NCBI GenBank assembly: GCA_963922455.1
Contig: CAWUIO010000044.1
Span: forward strand, 1-49,541
DNA length: 49,541 nt
From: CAWUIO01 sp963922455
GTDB taxonomy: Bacteria > Bacteroidota > Bacteroidia > Cytophagales > Microscillaceae
Reading direction: 5' to 3'
A program made the position numbers and the translations under genes. Every line of letters starts with the position of its first letter. Positions within the stretch are counted from its first letter, which is position 1. This document shows, one piece after another, positions 34,434-42,233 of the stretch. A model generated the notes under the pieces. That model was not told where the DNA came from. It worked only from the letters and a program-made list of their open reading frames with translations, and ran no database searches.

Positions 34434-36134
34434 TTAATAAAACGGGTTTTGCATTAGTACCCCATTACTGAGGTCAATCTGATTTTGAGGAATTGGTAAA
34501 AACTCGTGTTGATTCGGGATGAAGTCACCCACTCCTAAATATGGCCGTTTTTGTGATTCCGATTGATAATAGGCATCTATCACCTGCTCGGCAACGCCCC
34601 AGCGGACCAAATCATAAAACCGGTGTCCTTCCAGACATAATTCTAAGCGCCGCTCAAAGCGCACAGCCTGGCGCGCCAAGTCTTGGGTCCAACCTGTGGA
34701 TGGATACAAGCCAATTTGATAATTGGAGGCATTTTCGGTGCTTCCTAACTTGGCAACCATGGCCGAGTTGGCAGCCCGCTGGCGAATTTGATTGACCAGA
34801 TTACGAGCTTCGTCTAGGTTTTGGTTTAATTCGACCAAGGCCTCAGCTTTCCAAAGCAAAATATCGGAGTATTTGATAAACGGAAAGTTTTTGGCCCCTT
34901 GGGCCCAGGGAAACGGTTGGGGACCTCTCAGAGAAGAATTAACTAAAATGATATTTTTCTTTTTTGAGTAAGGCCCGTAAGTGGCTCCTTCCCGGATCCA
35001 ATCATTTCCATATACCCCCTCAGTATAATCTTTCCAAGGAATACCGGGCCGCCCGATTGCGTGGTCTAAACGAGGATCGACGGCCGTGGTGCTATCATCT
35101 GGGGCTAAATCGCTAGCATTAAATGTGTCAAACAGGGGCAAACCGCTTGTAGGATCTACTTTGAAAGCATTTACTAAATTTTGAGAAGGTCTATGAAAAC
35201 CGTCTCCACCGCCATAGGCCGGGCCAGGAGGTGAAGTAAGAAGATCCCCCCAATTGTAATTTCCGCCTTCTGTTCCCCCTCCACCTATATTGGTTTCCAT
35301 GGCAAAGATATGTTCCCCATCATGCTCAACCGCCGGATCAGAATAGAGCGCTTGCAAATCATCTAATAAACGATACTGTCCTGAATTGATCACTAGGTCG
35401 GCTTGGGTGAGGGCATTCGTATAGTCCTGGCGGAACATATAAACTTTGCAAAGGTAAGCGATTGGCATGAAGCGGTTTACCCTACCTACTTCGTTTCCTT
35501 GATCTGCAGGCAATACGGAAGCGGCGGCTTGGAAGTCGGCAATGATTAAATCCCAGAGTTGATCGGAATTTAAATCGTTGGCTACTTCCGGTTCGGTTCC
35601 GGGCAAAACATTTTCATCTAAGTAAGGGTAGACAAAAAAGTGCCTCTTTAATTCAAAATAATAATGCCCTCTCAATGCCCTTACTTCGGCAATTCTTTGT
35701 TGTTTTGCCGGGAAAAGTTCATCACTGATTTCATTTAAGGCCCTGAGGGCTTTATTACAACGCGAGATAGCAAAATAAATCACTTCCCACTTTCTTTCAA
35801 TAAGAAAGTTGGTTGGGGCTACAATTCCTAACTCAATGCTGTTTAGCTCCCCGATGTCCCCGGTACCTCCCCCACCTTTATAGGCATCATCGGATCGCAC
35901 ATCACTGTAACTCCAATTGGAGGCAGGGTAGAAAATTGCCGATATTGGGGGAAAAAAACCATCGCTACCATTCACATTGTCTAGCATGGCATAGGCTGAG
36001 GTAACCAAGCCCTCTACGGCTACTGGATTATCAAAGTTTTCTGAGCTAATGACTCCTTTGGGCGATTGCTCTAATATATCTTCACAAGAAGAAAATATAA
36101 ATAAGCAAATTAATATGATAATTGACTTTCTCAT
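34434..36134 (-). CDS. susD: SusD/RagB-family outer-membrane glycan-binding lipoprotein
   Basis: A 566-aa lipoprotein with lipobox FSSC17 and the SusD fold: helical TPR-like N-terminal half (EVRALRGHYYFELKRHF near 150; AYLCKVYMFRQDYTNALTQADLVI near 226), then the C-terminal blocks KYSDILLWKAEALVELNQNLDEA, VNQIRQRAA and RRLELCLEGHRFYDLVRWG. SusD proteins cap the SusC channel and bind the oligosaccharide to be imported. Context makes fructo-oligosaccharides the likely ligand. It lies 21 nt downstream of susC, forming the usual pair, and is followed by an intrinsic terminator. Confidence 0.96.
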   Translation of the reverse strand: MRKSIIILICLFIFSSCEDILEQSPKGVISSENFDNPVAVEGLVTSAYAMLDNVNGSDGFFPPISAIFYPASNWSYSDVRSDDAYKGGGGTGDIGELNSIELGIVAPTNFLIERKWEVIYFAISRCNKALRALNEISDELFPAKQQRIAEVRALRGHYYFELKRHFFVYPYLDENVLPGTEPEVANDLNSDQLWDLIIADFQAAASVLPADQGNEVGRVNRFMPIAYLCKVYMFRQDYTNALTQADLVINSGQYRLLDDLQALYSDPAVEHDGEHIFAMETNIGGGGTEGGNYNWGDLLTSPPGPAYGGGDGFHRPSQNLVNAFKVDPTSGLPLFDTFNASDLAPDDSTTAVDPRLDHAIGRPGIPWKDYTEGVYGNDWIREGATYGPYSKKKNIILVNSSLRGPQPFPWAQGAKNFPFIKYSDILLWKAEALVELNQNLDEARNLVNQIRQRAANSAMVAKLGSTENASNYQIGLYPSTGWTQDLARQAVRFERRLELCLEGHRFYDLVRWGVAEQVIDAYYQSESQKRPYLGVGDFIPNQHEFLPIPQNQIDLSNGVLMQNPFY

Positions 36135-36155
36135 GATTGAATTTGAGTTTGAGGG

Positions 36156-39100
36156 TTAAAATTGGAGATCTAAACCAAAGGTTATTGATTTATTGTGCGG
36201 GTAGTCCCCTTGACGTAAGACACCGATCTCGAGGGGGCTACGGGTTTGTACTTCGTAATCAAAACCATCAAAAGAGGTAATATTGATCAGGTTTTGCATT
36301 TGTATGTAGAAGCGGGCCCGGCTCAGATTTATTTTCTCAATAATTTTCTTTGGCAATGAATAGCCGATTACTAAGGACTTCATTCGTACAAACGTCCCTT
36401 TATCAATGTAATAATCAGAGGGGCGGTCTTCATTATTGACGTTATTGGCAGTAACCGCTGGGATACTCGAGCCGGGGTTTTCGGGGGTCCAAGCATCTAG
36501 TAATTCTACCCCGTGGTTGGAGTTGAAGAAGAAGAAATCGGTAAGTAGCACATTCTGATCGTAAATATCATTACCTACTACACCATCAAAGAAGATAGAA
36601 AGGTCCAATCCCTTGTATTCGGCGTGGAAGTTAAGGCCGAAGGAGAAATCAGGGTTAGGATCTCCAATAAAGCCTCGGTCATCATCATCTACGACTCCAT
36701 CGTTGTTAATATCCTTGTAACGGATTCTACCTAGCCCTTTGCCTGGTTGATCAGCGTGGGCATCTACCTCGGCTTGGCTAGTAAAAAGTCCGTCGGCAAA
36801 CCATCCGTAAAAGGAGCCGATAGGCTGACCGGGTGAGATTCGCGATAAGCCTCCAATGATCTCTTCGTCACCCAGTACCCGTTCTACTTCGTTACGGTAG
36901 CGGCTCAGGTTAAAATCAACGTTGTAGGTAAACTCTTTTGAATAATTACTCCGATAACTAAGCAAAATCTCAAAACCCGTATTTTTCATGTCTCCAACGT
37001 TTAAGAAAGGGGAATTCCCTTCCCCTAAGACATCCAAGAGTGGGGGCTGCACGAGCAAATCGTTGGTGTTTTTGATAAAATAATCGGCAGTTACATAAAT
37101 ACGGTTATCCAAAAACCCTGCATCAATACCAATATTGACTTGCTCACTTTCCTCCCATTTAACATCGGGATTACCGATTTGTGTGGTCAAGAAACCTTGC
37201 TGAGCATTGGTTTGTGTGGCATTGAAGTCATAATTGGAGTAATCTGGATTGGATCCAAAAAACGTAGCAAAGGTGTAATTTCCAATTTCTTGGTTTCCGT
37301 TTTGTCCCCAAGATCCTCTTAGTTTTAAGTCGCTTATGAAATCTACATTAGACAAAAAGTCTTCATTTATGACTTTCCAGGCCAAAGAGAAGGCCGTAAA
37401 TACTCCGTAGCGATTGGATTCGGCAAAGCGAGAAGACCCATCCCGTCTTATGGTAAAGCTGGCCACATAGCGGTCCATCAAGGTATAGTCAATTTTACCA
37501 AAAATAGATTTCAAGGCATTTTCTGCCCCATCTCCATTACTTCCTTGGGTTCGGTTGGCCGCTCCGTTAATAAATTGGAAATCTTCATTTTCTAGAATGA
37601 AGTCGTTTGCCCGTGTATTAAAAAACTCAAAGGTATTATGAATTCTTTCATACCCTACTAAGGCACTCACATTGTGGATGGAGTTACTCCAACTATATTG
37701 TAAGGTAGTAGTCAATGTGGTATTGAAGTCAACCGCATTCTCTTCAAATAGGGAGTTGTTATCAATATTGAACCTGCCCTCTACAAAGCGAGGGGTAAAG
37801 CCTTTAAATTTTGCATTGGAGTAATCTATCCCGAAGGAAGTCCGTAAGTTTAAGCCTTTGACGATGTTAATATCAACAAAAGCATTTCCAAATATCCTCC
37901 AAGTTTCCCGATCATTGTTACGGTTACGGTCCAGTTGCCCGACCGGATTAAGTCGGTCACCTAGGTTAGCAACAGGTCCTCCATAGTTCCCTACGTTATC
38001 TCTTAGGGGAATAATAGGGTGTTGATAGAGGGCACTTTCCAAAGTCCGAAGCTCGGGAATATCCACCCGATCAACTTTGGATACAATTAGGTTTTCCCCA
38101 ATGGTCACCCGGTTAAATACTTTAAATGAGGTATTTAATTTGGCCGAATAGCGTTCAAAATTGGTAAATCGAGCCAAGCCTTCTTCGTTGTTATAACTCA
38201 GGCCCAAATAATAACTGCCTGTTTCGGTTGATTGCGATATATTAATCCCGTAAAACTGGTTCCAGGCTTGCTGATACACCTCATCTTGCCAATCAGTATC
38301 TGCTGAGGGGATGGTTTCTTCGGGATCTAAAAAAGCTGGAATTACGGGACTAGGGCCTGAGCCGTAGATGGGATCATTGGGAGTAATCCCATCATTTTCG
38401 AGGGCTTGAAACAGTACTTCTCCATATTCTTGGGCATTTAGCATATCCAGTTCATTACGCCGCCATTTCACTCCACCAAAGGCGCTTATGCCCACTTTGA
38501 CCTCTTTTGAGTCTCCTTTTTTGGTTGTAATTAGAATGACTCCACCCGATGCCCGGGCTCCGTAGATGGATGCCGAGGCTGCATCTCTCAGCACCTGGAT
38601 ACTTTCAATATCATTCGGGTTCAAACCGCTAATAAATTGGGTAGGTACTCCATCTACCACAAATAAGGGATTATTTGATTGAAAACTGCCAAATCCCCGG
38701 ATCAAGATATTTGCATTGGTGCCCGGTGCCCCATCGGTCGTGATGGTTACCCCCGGTATACGGCTCTGTAGAGATAAAATTGGATTGGCGTTGGACTCCT
38801 TAAAAGATTCTTCCACATCCACAATAGAAATCGCCCCACTAATGTCGGCTTTCCTTTGTTCGGTGTAGCCCACAACCACTACCTGATCCAGAGAACTCAC
38901 ATCCTCTTCTAAGGATATATCAAGCGAGGTTTGGCCATTTGCTTCAAGTTCCTGAGTTTTATACCCAACCGATGAAAAGACTAGAATTACATTGGCTTCA
39001 CTGACCCGGAGCGAATACTCTCCTTTGGCATCGGTTATGGTACCATTATTAGTACCTTTTACTACAACAGTAACCCCAGGCAAACCTTCTTGGTCATGGG

Positions 39101-39191
39101 CACTACTGACTTTCCCGGTAATCACTCGCTCTTGGGCTAAGCTCAATTGAGCAAAAAGCAGCAAGAGGAAAATAGATAGAAAATATTTCAT
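36156..39191 (-). CDS. susC: SusC/RagA-family TonB-dependent outer-membrane transporter
   Basis: A 1011-aa protein: signal peptide (1-19, LSLAQ), a carboxypeptidase-D-like regulatory domain (ITGKVSSAHDQEGLPGVTVVVKGTNNGT...), the plug domain with DISGAISIVDVEE and the ESIQVLRDAASASIYGARASGGVILITTKKG-type block (seen near residues 195-225), then the 22-strand barrel ending in an aromatic residue (LDLQF). The segment DINNDGVVDDDDRGFIG near 825 is the usual SusC motif. It imports oligosaccharides with energy from TonB. No anti-sigma or STN domain, in line with control by the hybrid regulator instead. Confidence 0.97.
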   Translation of the reverse strand: MKYFLSIFLLLLFAQLSLAQERVITGKVSSAHDQEGLPGVTVVVKGTNNGTITDAKGEYSLRVSEANVILVFSSVGYKTQELEANGQTSLDISLEEDVSSLDQVVVVGYTEQRKADISGAISIVDVEESFKESNANPILSLQSRIPGVTITTDGAPGTNANILIRGFGSFQSNNPLFVVDGVPTQFISGLNPNDIESIQVLRDAASASIYGARASGGVILITTKKGDSKEVKVGISAFGGVKWRRNELDMLNAQEYGEVLFQALENDGITPNDPIYGSGPSPVIPAFLDPEETIPSADTDWQDEVYQQAWNQFYGINISQSTETGSYYLGLSYNNEEGLARFTNFERYSAKLNTSFKVFNRVTIGENLIVSKVDRVDIPELRTLESALYQHPIIPLRDNVGNYGGPVANLGDRLNPVGQLDRNRNNDRETWRIFGNAFVDINIVKGLNLRTSFGIDYSNAKFKGFTPRFVEGRFNIDNNSLFEENAVDFNTTLTTTLQYSWSNSIHNVSALVGYERIHNTFEFFNTRANDFILENEDFQFINGAANRTQGSNGDGAENALKSIFGKIDYTLMDRYVASFTIRRDGSSRFAESNRYGVFTAFSLAWKVINEDFLSNVDFISDLKLRGSWGQNGNQEIGNYTFATFFGSNPDYSNYDFNATQTNAQQGFLTTQIGNPDVKWEESEQVNIGIDAGFLDNRIYVTADYFIKNTNDLLVQPPLLDVLGEGNSPFLNVGDMKNTGFEILLSYRSNYSKEFTYNVDFNLSRYRNEVERVLGDEEIIGGLSRISPGQPIGSFYGWFADGLFTSQAEVDAHADQPGKGLGRIRYKDINNDGVVDDDDRGFIGDPNPDFSFGLNFHAEYKGLDLSIFFDGVVGNDIYDQNVLLTDFFFFNSNHGVELLDAWTPENPGSSIPAVTANNVNNEDRPSDYYIDKGTFVRMKSLVIGYSLPKKIIEKINLSRARFYIQMQNLINITSFDGFDYEVQTRSPLEIGVLRQGDYPHNKSITFGLDLQF

Positions 39192-39213
39192 ATGCTTACG
39201 ATAAATGATGAAA

Positions 39214-39286
39214 CTGAATTATTTATTGATAAATACGTTTTGTATTATGTTTATACCGCAATTGAGCTATATGTTTTCAACATATA
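39214..39286 (-). promoter_or_regulatory. susC promoter region with operator-like box and palindrome
   Basis: The box TTTGTATTATGTTTA (plus strand 39239-39253) matches 13 of 15 positions of the repeat found twice upstream of the sugar-porter gene, at nearly the same distance from the start codon (48 against 43 nt). On the minus strand a -7-like TAATTCAG (39221-39214) follows 17 nt downstream. A palindrome TATATGTT-TTC-AACATATA lies at 39268-39286, where a second regulator half-site would be expected. Confidence 0.5.
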
Positions 39287-39338
39287 ACACTTCTTTCATG
39301 AGTGCTACTGTATCCCAAAAACTAAATTACAGTAAGCT

Positions 39339-40247
39339 CTAAGGTTGCATGATCTGCTTTATTTCTTCCCAAGAAACATTAGGGACAGCCCCTTCGTAGG
39401 TTGCTACAATTGCCCCTACTGCACAAGCGTACTGGAGAGCCGTTTGCCCATCTTTCCCTTCCAGTTTATTTTTGAGAAACATTGCTAAAAAAGAATCCCC
39501 ACTGCCAATCGTATCTTTTACCTCCACTGCAAAACCAGACTGTTGGATCAATTGTCCATTTTCTAAGAGCCAAGCGCCCTTGCCTCCCCTGGAAACGCAA
39601 ATACTTTCAATTTCAAACCGATCTTGTAAAAATTTCATACAATCCAGATCATCCTCCGCGGGGCGAAACCAAGTAGTAATCTCCCTCAATTCTTCCGTGT
39701 TCATTTTTAATAGATCGGCGTGCTGTAAGAGTTTCGCAACCCGCTCGGGCGTATAATGTGGGGGGCGCAGGTTCACATCAAAGACTTTATAATGGGCCGA
39801 CTCTAATAACTTGTATAAGGTGGAACGAGATGGGTCTTGCCGAGTAATCAAGCTCCCATACACAAACATGTCGGCTTTCTTTACTTCTTCTTCTAATGCT
39901 TCCTCCCACTGGATATAATCCCAGGCTACAGGTTGTACGATCTTGTATACCACCTCTTCAGAATCACTAACATTGGCTTTAACTACTCCCGTTAGGTGGG
40001 TTTGGCCAAGCTGTACCAAAGAAGTATCTACAGACTTTTCTTCTAAAAAATCCATCAGTTCCTTGCCCAGGTCATCACTACCAATACGGCTAATAATCTT
40101 AGGGCTAAGCCCAAAGTTTTTCAAATGAACCGTGACATTCATGGGGCCACCTCCAGGTTGCCTCCCGCTTGGAAGTACATCCCATAACATTTCTCCGTAA
40201 CATATTACTTGATGATTTTTAAAGGCTCTTGTCATAATACTAAACAT
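39339..40247 (-). CDS. PfkB-family carbohydrate kinase, probable fructokinase
   Basis: A 302-aa ribokinase-fold enzyme. Opening strand VICYGEMLWDVLPSGRQPGGGPMNV near 14-38 provides the sugar-binding GGGP-N motif; the C-terminal PfkB signature DTIGSGDSFLAMFL near 246-259 holds the catalytic Asp (GSGD, with Ser in place of the usual Ala). It phosphorylates a sugar with ATP; context makes fructose to fructose 6-phosphate the best guess. The ATG follows the stop codon of the porter gene with no gap (TAAATG), so the two are translationally coupled. A second Met four codons later is an alternative start. Confidence 0.9.
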   Translation of the reverse strand: MFSIMTRAFKNHQVICYGEMLWDVLPSGRQPGGGPMNVTVHLKNFGLSPKIISRIGSDDLGKELMDFLEEKSVDTSLVQLGQTHLTGVVKANVSDSEEVVYKIVQPVAWDYIQWEEALEEEVKKADMFVYGSLITRQDPSRSTLYKLLESAHYKVFDVNLRPPHYTPERVAKLLQHADLLKMNTEELREITTWFRPAEDDLDCMKFLQDRFEIESICVSRGGKGAWLLENGQLIQQSGFAVEVKDTIGSGDSFLAMFLKNKLEGKDGQTALQYACAVGAIVATYEGAVPNVSWEEIKQIMQP

Positions 40248-41645
40248 TTAAGTGGATGGGCTAGATAATTTGGAATTGGATTGGGGTACCACGAAATCCT
40301 GCTCGAGGTCTTCCAGCGATATCCCTTTCGTTTCCGGCATTACTTTCCATACAAATAGGAGCTGTAAAACCATCATAAATGTAAAGAACAAAAAAGTATT
40401 TCCCCCACCGAGCTGTTTGGTTATATAGGGGAAGCTCAAAGCAATCAAGAAAGCCATAATCCAATGGGTAAAGCTTCCTAAAGCTTGCCCGTAAGCTCGT
40501 ACATCATTGGGAAATATTTCAGAAATAAACACCCATATTACAGCCCCTTGGGAAAAGGCAAAAAAGGCAATGTAAACGAAGAGTGTCAGGGGAACTAAAT
40601 AGCCACCAAGGGCCGAAAATGATTCATTGTAAAAGGCGCTAGAAACTAAACCCAGCGTCGCAATGAGACCAAAAGAACCTACCATCATGAGAATACGCCG
40701 CCCAAAACGGTCAATTAAATTAAGCCCCAATAAGGTAAAGACAAAGTTTACCAATCCTATTCCAAACGTAGACAATAGGGCTGTGTTTTTGCCCAGTCCG
40801 GTCATTTCCAAGATACGTGGTGCGTAATATATTATGGCGTTGATCCCCGAAATTTGATTAAAAACGGCAAACAATACCGCCAGCATAATAGGCCGTTGGT
40901 AACGAGTCGAGAAGAAAGCTGTATTGCGGCGACCTTTATCGTCCGAATCGTGCGATTGAACAATCGCTTCCAGAGCTTCATCGGCTTCCGTTTCATCAAT
41001 CCAGGATAAGATCTCACGGGCTTCTTCGGTTTTACCCAACTTAGTAACTAACCACCGCGGGCTCCGGGGAACCCATAAAATCACAAATACAAACACTAAA
41101 GCCGGTAGAGTTTCCACCCCAAGCATCCAACGCCAAGCATATTCTCCGATGAATTGCGACAAATACACTTCATTATAGGCTATTAAATAGTTAGATAAAT
41201 ACGCGATAAGAATCCCGAATACAATATTAAATTGAAAAAGAGCCACCAAACGACCCCGGGAATGGGCCGGAGAAATTTCAGAAATATACATAGGAGCCGC
41301 GACCGAAGAAGCCCCTACCCCCAATCCCCCCAAAAAGCGGAAAAACAGAAAAGTATACCAATCAAAAGCTAGGGCCGACCCCAAAGCAGATACAAAGTAA
41401 AAAATCGCAATCCAGAACAGCGTCATTTTTCGCCCCAAACGGTCCGAAGGAATGCCTCCAAACATAGCCCCTAGCACTGTGCCAAACAAAGCCATAGATA
41501 CGGTAAGGCCATGTTCAAACTCATTGAGCCCCCAAACCTTTTGGATTGCTTGCTCAGCCCCAGAAATAACCGCGGTATCAAAGCCAAAAAGAAAGCCCCC
41601 TAAAGCTACGGTAATGGACCAGAATATTACTTTATTGTTTTTCAT
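40248..41645 (-). CDS. MFS sugar porter, probable fructose importer
   Basis: A 465-aa inner-membrane protein with 12 helices and the sugar-porter signatures: GFLFGFDTAVISG near 17-29, the loop SDRLGRK near 67-73, RFLGGLGVGASSV near 102-114, PMYISEISPAHSRGRL near 117-132, PRSPRWL near 193-199, QISGINAIIYYAP near 266-278, DRFGRR near 313, and PETKGISLEDLE near 444. Such proteins import monosaccharides with protons. The equivalent position in the Bacteroides fructan locus is the fructose importer. First gene of the porter-kinase operon, preceded by two perfect copies of a 19-bp repeat. Confidence 0.93.
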   Translation of the reverse strand: MKNNKVIFWSITVALGGFLFGFDTAVISGAEQAIQKVWGLNEFEHGLTVSMALFGTVLGAMFGGIPSDRLGRKMTLFWIAIFYFVSALGSALAFDWYTFLFFRFLGGLGVGASSVAAPMYISEISPAHSRGRLVALFQFNIVFGILIAYLSNYLIAYNEVYLSQFIGEYAWRWMLGVETLPALVFVFVILWVPRSPRWLVTKLGKTEEAREILSWIDETEADEALEAIVQSHDSDDKGRRNTAFFSTRYQRPIMLAVLFAVFNQISGINAIIYYAPRILEMTGLGKNTALLSTFGIGLVNFVFTLLGLNLIDRFGRRILMMVGSFGLIATLGLVSSAFYNESFSALGGYLVPLTLFVYIAFFAFSQGAVIWVFISEIFPNDVRAYGQALGSFTHWIMAFLIALSFPYITKQLGGGNTFLFFTFMMVLQLLFVWKVMPETKGISLEDLEQDFVVPQSNSKLSSPST

Positions 41646-41661
41646 AAAAATTTGATTTACC

Positions 41662-41734
41662 CAAAATTACTTGGATTAATAAAAGATAAATTTGTATTCT
41701 GTTTCAAATAGTTTAAAATTTGTATTCTGTTTCA
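41662..41734 (-). promoter_or_regulatory. Promoter of the porter-kinase operon with a perfect 19-bp direct repeat
   Basis: AAATTTGTATTCTGTTTCA occurs at 41688-41706 and again at 41716-41734, 28 bp from start to start. On the minus strand a good -7 element TAATTTTG (41669-41662) begins 18 nt after the proximal repeat, but no TTG is at the -33 position; the repeat covers it. This is the layout of an activator-dependent promoter, with the locus AraC-type regulator as the likely ligand. Confidence 0.65.
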
Positions 41735-41995
41735 CTGAAAACATAAACACTTGTCTTACAAGCACTTATTAAGTTTAAATTTTACCCCAACAAAATAAAC
41801 TTTCAAAATTGTATCGTGTAATTTAGAAATTGTCTCTAAGGCCTTGAGGCTTTAGTACAATTTTAATAGTATGCACTGGGCCAAACCTACATTTGTACTC
41901 TATTAATACTGTATTGAATATTTAAAAGGGCTGGCTCAGCCGAAGGGATAAGCTCTATAATTCTTGCCTCAAACAGCATACGAAGGATAATCCTT
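41735..41995. other. Intergenic region upstream of the porter-kinase promoter
   Basis: AT-rich spacer without a gene. ATTTGTACTCTATT at 41891-41904 resembles the 19-bp repeat core (12 of 14) and may be a distant weak site. Nothing else is evident. Confidence 0.4.
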
Positions 41996-42124
41996 GGGGC
42001 TTACCCGCGCTCATAAGGTTCGTATCCTATTGAAAAATACCACCAGCGCGGGTCGGGCTGTCACTACTCGCCACCTCACACACGGCCAGCAGCGGGCTCA
42101 AACAGGCCGTTCCATCCCTAAGCC
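41996..42124 (+). repeat. Structured intergenic repeat, subfamily 1, copy G
   Basis: Begins GGGGCTTACCCGCGC and ends ATCCCTAAGCC; GGCTTA pairs with TAAGCC. Long stem CCCGCGC (42004-42010) with GCGCGGG (42046-42052); the loop has its own GTAT/ATAC pair. It lies between the regulator 3' end and the porter promoter, antisense to both genes. Confidence 0.9.
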
Positions 42125-42233
42125 ATTGGGAGAAATAAGGGTGTGCTTATTTTATGGGGCGACCTTACTCATTACTGAGGGCTTCACTATTATAGTGTAA
42201 TCGGGGATAAAAACTTTCTAGTACTTGTATAAT

